Source of the DNA: Adineta vaga
Taxonomy: Eukaryota > Rotifera
Direction: 5' to 3'
Assembly (NCBI GenBank): GCA_021613535.1
Contig: CP075495.1
Location: forward strand, 7,750,001-7,814,000
Length of the DNA stretch: 64,000 bases
Of this stretch, positions 24,344 through 35,272 are shown in pieces. The position numbers and the translations under genes were made by a program. A model generated the notes under the pieces. That model was given only the letters and a program-made list of their open reading frames with translations. It was not told the DNA's origin and ran no database searches. Every line of letters starts with the position of its first letter. Position 1 is the stretch's first letter.

Positions 24344-25264
24344 TTATTTAAGAATAAGAAAAAGTCAATGAAATAATTAATGTAAATTTGTATATGAAAA
24401 AATGTTTGATTGTTTTGTCACAGAAAGATAAGAAAATTGTGTGCACCAACACGTGATACGTTGTAGGCAAGCAAAGACAACGAATAATACTTCAAAAGAT
24501 ACTCTATAACTTATATAGCGAATCATTGACTTGAATAACACAAAACTTACATATTTGTTTTTCGTGAATCAAACAAGCAACTAAAATGCGAAAGCCAATC
24601 ATAGTGCATGCTTGTCGGGACGTCTTTGTAAATAAGATACTAGGACATAAATTGATGAATGCAGCGTGTCGATCAAATATCTTATCCAAAGAATGGTTTC
24701 TATATATGTTTCGTGGGTTTCATTTCTCTGTATATCAATGATCTAAATACATAACGGTTATAATTTAGGAAAGACTGCTAAAATATTATTTTCAATGCAA
24801 GTTAAAGTCAGTAAAGGAAGATCAAGAATTAGAAATACATACTTTTATCTTATACACGTTGCCCTAATGATACAATTTCATTTGTAGCTATTAACGTGTA
24901 CTCTTGTACTAGGAAGCGTCTCGAAAGTCAAATGTAAATCATGTTATCTCATTTTGATAATTTCAACAAAAAGCTTTACATAGCACCCTACATATTCCTG
25001 CACAATAATTATTTCTTTTTCAATTTTAACCGTTAACATATTTACATTGTTTAAATAAATAATTATTTAAATCATATTCATATCGTCATGATACCCGAAT
25101 GATTTGATTCGTTATAAAAACAAATAAGAAATAGATTCTTTATTTTTCGATAGAATTCAAAAAACATGAGAAATAACAACAGATCAATGATGATGTAAAC
25201 ATATATTCATATCTATAATTAGCGTTATATTGCATTGAAAATGTATCTTTGAGTAAATGTTTTT
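24344..25264. other. Intergenic
   Basis: Between an EF-hand gene and the first small secreted protein gene. Short open stretches occur, but none has an ATG start, signal peptide or matching splice sites; I see nothing else. Confidence 0.45.
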
Positions 25265-25522
25265 CTATTGACATGCAGTTAGAAACCTTTTGGGACATTT
25301 CATTGATGCAATGGAACATTTAAGCCAATTCTTCGATGCGAAATCTACAATGAAATTGAAAGATGTATGAAAAGAATCTAAAAAAGCTCCATTTAATGAC
25401 TTACATTCTTTACATTCTTGTTCAGAAAATGAACTTAAACTTCCTCCTTCAACAAACTTTGTAACTTGCATAATGATAATTGACAACACGATAAATAATA
25501 GAAGACGAGAGTAGATCGACAT
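25265..25522 (-). CDS. Small secreted protein, novel family member A
   Basis: Exons complement(25265..25344, 25405..25522), 65 aa. ATG at 25522. A strongly hydrophobic signal peptide (SRLLLFIVLSIIIM) leads to GGSLSSFSEQECKE, a phase-1 intron with donor gtaagt, then YFASKNWLKCS and CPKRFLTACQ. Family features shared with 29761-30021, 31472-31804 and 32878-33211: signal peptide, an acidic E-x-EC-x-x motif at the exon 1 end, the intron splitting a Tyr codon in phase 1, and a second exon beginning Y-x-x-S. This member has extra Cys residues near its C-terminus. Function unknown; a secreted peptide or effector is inferred. Reading through the intron would also be open but breaks the family pattern. 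Confidence 0.65.
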   Translation of the reverse strand: MSIYSRLLLFIVLSIIIMQVTKFVEGGSLSSFSEQECKECKSLNGAFLDSFHTSFNFIVDFASKNWLKCSIASMKCPKRFLTACQ

Positions 25523-26983
25523 AGTATTATATTATTAATACTGGAAATAAGTCGTAAATTTCAACGATAAGAAACGAATATACGTCTATGTCTACAATTT
25601 AGTAGCTTTTATATGATCAAACTCTGACAGACGAATAAGAACCTTTTACGTGATTCATACGTCCATGTTGAAAAAATGCATTTCCTACAAAATAATTACA
25701 TTAAACTGGTCACCTTTTGACATTACGTATTCAAACGTTTTGATATATGATATTTGAAATTCTCCAAGTAATATGACTTACCTTACGTCACTTTTTTATT
25801 GATTAAGCTGATTTTATGTAATGTAACCTGATCAAGTTAACGAAAGAAACATGATATTTGTCATATTGACAGTTTCGGGCGAAACAAAAATTATATATGA
25901 TTTTTCAGGTGAAGACGTAAATTATTACTCGGAATTCGCTACATGGCAATTAAAGAAAAAGAGTGTAGCTAAACAAAAATCATGACTACTTTAAATATAG
26001 TGTAAATGTCTGGACGTTAGTATAACGTCGCACAAATTTGTGAACCAGTCGACGTTTCCTATTGGTAGCATAGTGGTAATTTCGACAGTCAAGTATCACA
26101 AGTGAAGAACATATGAAACGAAATCAAATGAAACCGTACCATTGATATTTTGATTTTCTTGAACGCTCATTCTATACTGTAATAGATTGGTCTCTCAGCA
26201 GTAGGGTTTTGTGTGATGTAGAATGAAGTATGTAGTAGTTAAATACCATCTGAAAGTAAATTCTTCGCACAATTACATTTCAAACAGCTATGTGAAGTAA
26301 TACCATATCTATATAGCAATATGCAGCGGGAAAGGGTGAAAGTAACTTTGATTCTTTCTTTTAGGATTTGCTACTAACCAATAGTTTCATTTTGTAATCA
26401 ATCAAAGAATATTTTTATAAAAATGTACCTCGAGTTTCATTACTTAGCTGACTTCTTACAGGCAATGCTATTTCACGCGTCTGGAGAAACTGCTCGTTCG
26501 ATTTCATATTATCGGACAAACATTTTTTAAACGCTCAATGTAATCGCATGTGCTGGATTAATATAATTTCACAGAGAGCCTTAATGATTAGAAGAGAAAA
26601 AGCACATCGGATGTCGTACAATGAATTATTCCAACTTTTTCTCTTTGTTCGATTTCTCCTCAAACAGTAATATCATGAATGCACGTCTATTCAAAGTATT
26701 CAATATGACTCATGTTTTATACTTTCCCTATCTCTTTTCTTCTATCATTAATAATATTCCTATTCATATCAAAGGAATATGTCATTACCATAAAATATCA
26801 TTCATGACTCATGTGTTTTTACTAGTTTTCTCTCATATTTCTAAGTAGTTATCTTATCCATAAGCATCTCAAGTCAAGATACTTACAAACATTAATCAAA
26901 TAAATACTACTATCTGCTTTGGATAATATTAAAGAAGTCCTATGCATAATATTTGTTTTGTTCATTGCACTTGCATTTTCATT
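25523..26983. other. Intergenic, 1.5 kb
   Basis: AT-rich, with no supported exon. The + strand open stretch near 26621-26848 has no splice partners or recognisable domain and looks incidental. Confidence 0.4.
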
Positions 26984-27819
26984 ATTCCATATCACCATCG
27001 CACAAATAGACACAATTCCATCGATCGATTTATTTACTCTCTTTCTAAAAACTTGAAAAAAATCACAAATAAATAAAAATACTACATTCATTTCTTCATG
27101 CTTTTGCCGATCCCATTGCTCCAATCAGTTCTTTCAATATTCCCATCAATGCAACAAAATCTCGAAATTGAAGAACACCATCATGATCTGTATCCACCAT
27201 CTCGAACAATGCTTTTGCAACATATTTACTTACAAAATTAAGTCCCATTTCTTCTAGCATTATCTCAATATCTTCCACTGTTATCTTTCGATCATTGTTT
27301 TTGTCCAATACTTTCCACTACAAATAAAATGACACAGATGCAAAATGTGAAGCATAAGAATAAGTCAACAGATACTCACAAGAAAATACATTTGTTTCAC
27401 ATTTCCAAACCTTCCACTTTTCACTTGGACGTTTCCTGTTGATGATGATGATGATGATGATGATGGCTTGGCTTGAGTGGAAACATCATAGCCATGTTGT
27501 GAAAGAACTTGTTGAGCTGCATTGAGATAAGTATTGAGTCGACCTTTTGCTGTGTTTGCTTTGGTAAGCGGTTCATGAAGATTGTCAGGAACGAGACGCT
27601 GAAGCCAGTTGTCAAGTGAAGTAGGTGGTGGTTGTTCGGTGAGATTTTTGGACCAATCAGTGAGCCAAGTGGACAGATTGCCTGATAGAGCATCATTAGT
27701 AATGGTTGTATCAGGTATGACATTAGTATTGATTTCATTCGACGAATGAAGACCGATGGGAGTCATATGTTGCATCCAACTGTTGACATCGGTTGGAATA
27801 TTTCGTTTTGGTAGTTGTT
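26984..27819. repeat. Near-identical duplicated tract, copy 2 (pairs with 23249-24072)
   Basis: Same content as copy 1: 3' flank, last exon, intron, and the distal part of exon 1. It is 12 bases longer because of four additional codons in a serine run. Beyond 27819 the two genes differ completely at the nucleotide level. Confidence 0.9.
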
Positions 27820-28198
27820 CTTGTTGTTGCAGTAACGTTTGTTGAGCAACACCATCTACTTGCGGTCGTATTCGTTTAATCCAATTTTGAATATCTTCAG
27901 GAGTATTTTCTTTTCTTTGTTTTTCCTGTTCTTTTAGTACCGATAGTTGATTAGAGTTGCTAAGGTTAGGTCGAAAACCACTAATCCATTGTTGAATTTC
28001 AGCTGGTGGAATGATTTGTTCAGTGTTCTCTATTGTTTCACCGCCAGAAAGTTGAAACTCTTCAATGATCAATTCTTCTGTTTCATGATGAAAATTCTTT
28101 ACATATTCTTGAACATCAGTGATACCTGCCTTTGCCAACATATGAATAAGTGCACCATTGTTAATATCTGTTTGAGTTAGATTTTCTAACTTTTCCAT
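27096..28198 (-). CDS. EF-hand protein, paralog 2 of three
   Basis: Exons complement(27096..27317, 27380..28198), 346 aa. The EF-hand exon is predicted to encode the same protein as paralog 1. The last 130 residues of exon 1 are also almost identical. The N-terminal 140 residues are clearly homologous but diverged (INNGALIHMLAKAGI, DVQEYVKNF) and contain an additional Trp unit (IQQWISGFR, IQNWIKRIR) absent from paralog 1. The length difference comes from that extra unit and the expanded serine run. The abrupt switch from near-identity to divergence suggests conversion or partial duplication. Cytosolic calcium-binding role inferred. Confidence 0.8.
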
Positions 28199-28522
28199 TG
28201 TTTATTGATGATCGATAGATACTAAGAAAATTGTCTTAAAAAGAAATGTGAAGATGTGTTTCTTTTATACTTTAAAATAACGCAAATGTATTTATCATTC
28301 TACTTTCTAACGTCACGAAGAAACGAAAACAAAAGAGTGCACTACAACTCCTACATAAGTATTACTGATGAGTCATACATTTTAGCGATACTACATATAC
28401 TATATTTTATTTATTATTCAAAGCAGTAACTAAAGATAAGAAAAAGAAAACTACTGTGTGATTAGATATTGTAAATATGATCAGGAGAGCGCTACGAATG
28501 TTTATTTTTTTAGTTCGAAGAT
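28199..28522. other. Intergenic between EF-hand paralogs 2 and 3
   Basis: A short gap holding the promoter of paralog 2 and the 3' end of paralog 3; nothing else is seen. Confidence 0.4.
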
Positions 28523-29322
28523 TTATTGCTGAGCACCACCAAATTCGCCAGAAAGTTTGTTTAAAATAGTAACTAATGCCATAAGATCAGTGAAATCAAG
28601 TGTACCGTTATGGTTTTTATCAACTGCTTGAAATAAAGCTCGTGCTAAATCTAAACACAAAGAATTCAATATGATAAGAACAGATTGTCAAATGAATACT
28701 AACATGGTGAAACAAAACCAAGTCCTGTTTCTTTCAGATAGATTTCTATATCTTCAACAGTTATTTTTCCATCTCCATTTTTGTCAAATTGTTTGTACAA
28801 AGCATACATCTTTTGAGCATTTTGATACGTTGATCCTTGAAGAGAAAAACATGCACGCGATATAGTGTTTGTTTTTGTAATCATTTTTTTATTGCATACC
28901 GATATTATCAAGAAAATTGCCACCACCACCACCACCGCTGCCACTTTGATCACCGGAAAACATTTTATAAGCTTTCATTGCACCTTGTACCATATCAAGA
29001 GAATTATTATCACCGCTCCTACCACCAGAAAACTAAATGAAAAATCGAACAGAATGTTAAACTTAAAGTTAAAGATTATATCTGTTTATTTATTTACTTG
29101 ATTTAACATTGAACTTCCCATAGAAAATAGATTTGCTTGTTGACCCGATGCATGACGAACTGATGAGTCTTCATCAAAATCACCATCATTATGACTTTGA
29201 GCAGACGCTTCGTTACGAAATTGTTGTACAAACGAACCAACATCATCGATTCCTACTTGTTCGAGCATATTATTTAACATGCCTTTTTGTAATTGTTCAC
29301 GACCGAAATTAAATAAATTCAT
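28523..29322 (-). CDS. EF-hand protein, paralog 3 of three
   Basis: Exons complement(28523..28650, 28704..28835, 28900..29032, 29098..29322), 205 aa with consistent phases. The N-terminus has the family motif in the form QKGMLNNMLEQVGIDDV and FVQQF. A Gly/Ser-rich spacer (GSGGGGGGNFLDN) follows, then two EF-hands: DKNGDGKITVED and DKNHNGTLDFTD, again with Asp at loop position 12. The ITVEDIEI string is shared with paralogs 1 and 2. It lacks their Trp-unit region and has four exons instead of two, so it may be closer to the ancestral form. Calcium-binding role inferred; no localisation signal seen. Confidence 0.8.
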
Positions 29323-29760
29323 CGTATTTTATTTTTATCTAAAAAATACGATATATTGAAACTGAATAATATGCAATGAAGGAGAAGGAAAACGAGCCGA
29401 GAAACAACAAACGATCTATCTGAATGTTTTGCATGTTGTTAGAACACGTGCGTTGAATGATTATTTTTTCGCATTACGTTTCTACAATGAATAATAACAA
29501 ACAAATACTTTTCTCGAAATAAAATGACTCGATATTACGACTGACATATATCGATTACTAATGCACACCTGTCAGATTTCAATGTATACTTTACAATAAG
29601 ATGCTGTCTTTCTTTCTGTTCTTTACTCTAGAAGCGTATGAAAAACGAGAGAGAAATTTTAAAATTTATTTCTTGGTTGACAGATACAATGAATGAAAGA
29701 GAATTCTGCGATACAAATGCATTTAGATAATATATTTATCATCCGATTCTATTGTTTTTT
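29323..29760. other. Intergenic
   Basis: No coding signal; promoter side of EF-hand paralog 3 and downstream side of small secreted protein B. Confidence 0.4.
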
Positions 29761-30021
29761 TTAGTTCAAAATCGATTTTGGAGGAGTAAGCATTGCTTTT
29801 AATGCTTTTTTCGCTATGCCGTGACATAAGATAAAAGCCAGGCCCATAGTCTGAATATCTTTTGAGTTCACATCTAGAAATAAAGATACTCAACGAGAAA
29901 CAATGTCACAGTATGACTTACAAGCGATACATTCTTGTTCTGTAACAGTTCCAGAACCAAATGAAGCACTATGTATCAATAGAAGACAAGAGAGAAGTAT
30001 CAAAATATTGAATAGTTTCAT
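29761..30021 (-). CDS. Small secreted protein, novel family member B
   Basis: Exons complement(29761..29873, 29922..30021), 70 aa. ATG at 30021, signal peptide MKLFNILILLSCLLLIHS, then TVTEQECIA, a phase-1 intron with a gtaagt donor, and exon 2 beginning YVNSKDIQ, with one further Cys (FILCHG) and a Lys-rich tail ending KSILN. It keeps the family skeleton (TEQEC, intron position, Tyr codon split by the intron) but lacks the CPK motif after the second Cys. Without the intron the frame would close soon after the EC motif, which supports the spliced model. Function unknown. Confidence 0.6.
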
Positions 30022-31471
30022 GATTGAAGATTCTAAAATGAAAGAAATGGTGATTTTATTTCTAGTATACAGGCTGTATATACATATATATATATACAAT
30101 GAATGACTATGTATAGGAATTAAAATATGATGAAGAAGACCTTTTAGTTGGAAATTTCGTGCTTGAGTGAAGAAATTTGAATCTGTATAAATATTATATC
30201 GTATGAATAGGTTAATTACTTCTGAGTCCTAATTCAAAGGTACGTATTAAATTTCATTCTGAAAACAGAAAATTTTGGAGTATTTGAAGTAGTTGGAGAA
30301 ATGGGAGAGAAAATAATTATCTCAGTTTGAGAAATATTCACACTAAAACAGATCTAACAAAACTGTTTCTTCTATAAATATCAAAGTTTAAATGTCTGAT
30401 AATTATTCATGGGGAAACGTAGAGAATATAGTGGGAAAATATAAATAAAACATATTGCATTGTAAAATATTATTTACAAGTTCTTTTTTCCATAACGATA
30501 TCTAATCAGGTAAACAGAGATACGGTTACAAGAAAGTATTCGGTTGAAAAGGTTGAGATTACTAAAAATAAATTTTGTTTTCTTGACTTTCCCATATGTA
30601 TATCAATGTATTGAGTTCATTTGTAAATCAATCTCAGTGAGATATTCCCATCAAATTATCATTCATACCTTATGATCTGGATTTTTTTTGTGGAAACTGC
30701 CAACACAGACTTCCGTACTAAAATCGAAGTATGTTTCATTGGATTGTTGTATTGATTTGTTTCAATCCAATTGTAGGGACGAAGAGATCAGTTTCGTCAT
30801 GCTTCAATGCAATTTATGATATTTTCGAAAAACACGTTCTTTCAATGAGAAGTTGTTGTTTTCGGCCACTTCTATCATTGGACATCTACTTATCCTATGA
30901 GAAGAAGCGCAGATGTGTAAGAAGATAGTTGATGAAGTGAAGATTGAAGTACAATTACAAAAATACGAATCTCGACACAATAGTTCTAATCAATCTATTT
31001 TCATGATAGATTCGATGACATTTTCAAATCAATGAACGTCTTCTGTGCTATATGAACTTATCTATACTTATTACAAAATTCAATCAATTTTAATATTCAA
31101 AAATTTCCTTTAAAATGATATGTTCTCATATTTAATAATCTTTCGAAGACACTTGACCATCCTTGTTCATGCTTTAAACAAGTCCATTTACTTTTATCTT
31201 GGCTTCTTGCCAGTTTATCGAAGTGTATTATAACGGAAGAATAAGAAGAGAAAAGAAATGAGGTTGTTTGACATTGAGACATGTTTTCATTACTATTTTG
31301 TTAATTAGTTTATCATAACTGTTTTTCTTTTGGATTTTACATCATTCAACGAATATTTATTTTTCCTTCGAACGATATAAGATTACAAAAGAAACGACTT
31401 GTTTTCGGTATATTAAGTAACATAATCTAACCTACGAATGTGAAATTTTGAGTAGTTTTGTTTTTTTCATT
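30022..31471. other. Intergenic, 1.45 kb
   Basis: Nothing firmly coding. It contains two short ATG-initiated open stretches (30731-30928 plus, 31097-31282 minus) that I could not support as genes. Confidence 0.35.
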
Positions 31472-31804
31472 TTACCAAAAGACATAAAAATCATCGAGTT
31501 CTTCATCAGCATATTCTTCTTCGAGTACAGATCGTTTGGCGATTGAAGATTTCATTGTTCTAGTGCTTGGTCGCCACTTTTTTGGGCATTCAAAAAATGC
31601 TCGTATTCGTTGATTAATGTCATCCGATTTCAAATCTAATAATAAACAAATAGACATTACCAATTAGAGGATCTAAATTAGGTTTCTATCAGTGTACTAA
31701 CAAGCTTTACATTCACGTTCGCTTAATGTTTCCATTATTGGTAAACTATGAATAGTCACTACGATCAAGACCAACAGAACAAACAATTCCAAACGAATCG
31801 ACAT
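31472..31804 (-). CDS. Small secreted protein, novel family member C
   Basis: Exons complement(31472..31635, 31702..31804), 88 aa. The signal peptide (LFVLLVLIVVTIHS) is followed by METLSERECKA, the phase-1 intron, and exon 2 YLKSDDINQRIRAFFECPKK WR, then a basic stretch (TMKSSIAKR) and an acidic tail (EEEYADEELDD). It is the same length as member D and shares with it D[IL]NQ[RK] and CPKKWR. Only two Cys remain in the predicted mature protein, allowing one disulfide. Basic sites (KK, KR) could be cleavage points, but that is speculative. Function unknown. Confidence 0.7.
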
Positions 31805-32877
31805 TATAATTTTGTATGTATAGATTAGATCAAAATAATGAGAAGTATTTGAATGTTACTCACGATAGTTCGTATTGTTGCTGAGCTATCTGATGTAGTG
31901 ACTTGTATATATAGGATTACTGTATTATTTATATTCTACGTTAAAGCAAAGCGAGAACGCATTGTTGAAGTGCCATTGTTTTCAATAGAATATGTGAGAA
32001 ATATACTGCGAAGAAAGAAATATGTGCGTATAAGAGATAGAAATTGAAAAGAAAAAAGAACTAACTGTTCGTTGTCTAAAAATACTATTTTCCCATTAGA
32101 ATTCAATGTGTGGAAATGAAAAAAGCCGAAGGGAATTTTTCAAATGTTTTTTGAAAACAATTCATTTCTTTTAATGCTTTTTTGTTTTCGACGAAGAATA
32201 CTGATAAAATATATTACTGAGAGATACTATTTAGTTTATTCACTGATATTAACTCGTCTGATTGAAAGAAAGCACGAATTGAAATGAACATTGTATTTTC
32301 TTCTAACAATAGGAACGAATCAATCATTCTTAGGTCTGCTCGGTTAGTTTTTGGTACATATAGTTATCAGTTATAGATCAGAACAAACAACAGATACACG
32401 AAAAATAGTTCACATTCTATAAGTATTCAGTGCAACTGACAAAAAGAGATATCGATGATTTTCACAAGATCGTAAAAGTTTGAAACTCAAAACATCTTTG
32501 TTAATAACAATGAATTTCAAAAGTTAACGAATTCTCAAGCCTTTCACTACAATATTGGATTTTGTAGCATAAGAAGACAAGTATCTTACGATTACTATAA
32601 ATAAATGCATAAGACATTCTTTCATCTATCAGTAGTCGAATGAAACATTTCATACTTCCTTCCATTATTACGCAGTACTTGAAAACGGCACATATTTTAG
32701 CTAGTAACCACTCTGGTATTTGTCTCACATTGTTCTATCTTTCATTTATGCATATATCATCACCTGAAATGACCGAGAATAAAATTTCTATTTAGTATCG
32801 ATATTTTATTTGAATTTCAGTTTAGTCATGTAAGATACAATATTCAAAAGACAGATAAATCTTATACATAAACATAT
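31805..32877. other. Intergenic
   Basis: No supported gene; AT-rich sequence between family members C and D. Confidence 0.4.
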
Positions 32878-33211
32878 TCATTGAAAACCTGAATGATTTC
32901 TGAGAGAGTGGAATTTTCCATTGGAATAAGGAAGTGATTCTTTTATTCGACGAATATATCGCTTTTTTGTTTTGATTCGCCATTTTTTTGGACAACTAAA
33001 GATTGCTTGTAATTTTTGGTTCAAATCATTCGATGCAAAATCTAATATAAAATAAACAACCAAAGTTCATCAATTCAAATTGAAGAATATGTTTTTTGAA
33101 ATACTCACAAGTTTTACATTCATTTTCTGTTAATGGACTGATATAGTTTGAACTATGAAGAGGAGCAATTAATAGAGTAAAAATAATTAAAAGATAAAAT
33201 TTTGAATACAT
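32878..33211 (-). CDS. Small secreted protein, novel family member D
   Basis: Exons complement(32878..33041, 33109..33211), 88 aa. ATG at 33211, signal peptide YLLIIFTLLIAPLHS, then PLTENECKT, a phase-1 intron (donor gtgagt), and exon 2 YFASNDLNQKLQAIFSCPKK WR followed by a strongly basic region (KTKKRYIRRIK). The YFAS start is shared with member A and CPKKWR with member C, linking the family. Mature size is about 68 residues with two Cys. No known domain recognised. Confidence 0.7.
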
Positions 33212-34313
33212 GTTAACTTCTGAAACAGAAAGGAAATATCTAATGTGTATTCAGGCATGACATCAAAACATCTTCGACTATCTATCTCTTTGCTAAAGAA
33301 CAGATATGTGATGAGAAAAGAATAACGTAACTTAAACTATGTCTATTTGAGATGAAAAGAACATCCGTATTTATATTAATACATATAATCATAAGCACGA
33401 TAGGGCGTTTGTTTTCCGTCGTAAAAATGAGCTATATGAAAAACGATACAATATAGAGAACTCATTAAAGAAAAATGTGGCTTTCCTCCTACACAAAACT
33501 TTTTTCGACGTAAATGATGTCATGCTTTTACAACGTCTTTTCCTTTTTATTTATCGCGTCGAAGTCATTGTGACTGTTTATGATATGAAATAAATTGAAC
33601 TACAACTGAGATGTTTCATTATACAATTCTTTCCTTTTTGTGTCGTAGAAAAAAGAAATAAATTGAAGAATCATTTCTGTTTCTTTGTCAACGTAATAAC
33701 ACTTTTTCTTGTGGTGTTGTGAATAAATTTCTACGCAAAACTAAATGTGATAATCGGAATAATGCCAACTGAATTGCAGACATGTTTTTGATCAATCTCA
33801 AGAACAAAATGTCTGTATTTACAAGGTCACATGTACAAGCAACGGTTTAACTATCTTTAATTACTGAAAACTTTTAATTAGAAAATAAGTTTCAACTCGA
33901 ACGATAAGTTCTAGCTCAGAAAATTTCATTCATTCTTATCTCTGGAACATGTTTAATGAGTTTGAAGTGTAATGAGTACATATGTACATTTTTCTTTCGA
34001 TTTGAAAATCAAGACAATGTTTCAAATTACAGTATAAATATATGATAGGACCTTATCAATGTACGTCGTAAATTTTATATTTACTTCTATGACTTCATTC
34101 ATAATTAAAGGTATATTTTAAATGCACTTTTAAAAATAAGCGTTTGTATGTATCTACAACAACTTGCGCCATCCATCTGTTAGTTATACACACTGGTTTT
34201 TTCGATTCACCTATTGGAAGTCGAAGATGACGAATGAATGAAAGAAAGAAAAAAAGTTATTTGATTTGATGAGATTTTGCAAAATATCGATTTATCGTGT
34301 AATCTAACAAACA
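33212..34313. other. Intergenic, divergent promoters
   Basis: 1.1 kb with no coding signal, between small secreted gene D (minus) and RWDD4 (plus). Confidence 0.4.
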
Positions 34314-35183
34314 ATGAACGAAGTAATTTGATGAATCGAATCGAAAATGATTTTGTTTATTTCTCAATTTAGGAAGAACGTGAAGTACTCAAATCGATCT
34401 ATGAATCCGATACGAATTTTTCTGTTGTCAATGATAATACTTTTCAATACAAAGTGAGCTAGGAATGTAGGTTTGATTGAAATCAAACCAAACGTTATCC
34501 CATATATCTCTTTTTCTTTCAAATTTATTAAGAATATAATCGATAATGATCGTTTTTATATGGTTGAAATTCATTGGCCAGATAATTATCCAGATGTAAT
34601 TCCTGTTATTAATCTTGATCTATTTAGTAATCGTTTGTTGTAAGTTTTATTATTTATTAATTAATTCATCGTATAGATTCTTATGTTATATTTGTGTTCT
34701 TTAGAACAAATGAATTCAAAACTAAACTCAAAGAGAAACTAACAGCAGATGTAGGATTTTAAAATCTTGATCAATTATGTAATTTACAAAAAATATCTGT
34801 TTAGGCGAATGAACAATTAGGTATGCCAATGACATATACGTTGTTTGAAAGCGTAAAAGATTTCTCTTTCGATGGTGATATGTTTCTAAACAGTTTGGTA
34901 ACTATGCTGTTTTCTTTAAATATTTCTAAAAGTTTCTATCATACATTTCATTTTTGAGGTATCTAATGCATTTGCAGCATTACCATCATCAACGACGGCT
35001 ACTACAGCTGTGAATCCTACTTCAATTGCATCAACTGTGAAAAAGGAACAACTAACTAAATCACAAAAACGTCGTCAATGGAATCATCGAACTGGCGGCG
35101 ATGATGGACAGAAAGCTCGTGGTCATGATTGGGTAGATATTATTCGACATTTATCTCAGTCAGGAAATAAAATTGAAACTTAA
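34314..35183 (+). CDS. RWDD4: RWD domain-containing protein 4
   Basis: Exons join(34314..34322, 34373..34453, 34533..34639, 34705..34750, 34805..34897, 34959..35183), 186 aa, close to the family length of about 190. The first exon is only nine bases (MNE); it leads directly into EEREVLKSIYESD, the start of an RWD fold. MVEIHWPDNYPDV is the YPxx.P core. MTYTLFE follows, then a basic linker (EQLTKSQKRRQW) and GHDWVDIIRHLSQSG, the conserved C-terminal RWDD4 motif. RWD domains are protein-binding modules related to the UBC fold; RWDD4's own role is poorly defined. The gene ends 90 bases from the WDR90 stop codon (convergent). Confidence 0.88.
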
Positions 35184-35272
35184 ATGTTTTCATTTCATTT
35201 TATTTAATAAAAACAACAAGTTAATATTCATTTTCTTTATTTTCACACAGAACAATAATATACTACAGTAAT

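Noticed and set aside
24504-24689. A Cys-containing minus-strand frame ending at a gtaagt site
   Set aside because: It has a donor in the right phase for the small-secreted family, but no signal peptide or EC motif and no convincing second exon.
30731-30928. A 65-codon ATG-initiated plus-strand frame with a hydrophobic start and several Cys
   Set aside because: It could be another small secreted protein, but it lacks the family motif and intron, lies on the opposite strand, and has no independent support.
31097-31282. A 61-codon minus-strand frame inside the small-secreted cluster, possibly a fifth family member
   Set aside because: No signal peptide, no EC motif and no matching phase-1 junction; kept as intergenic.
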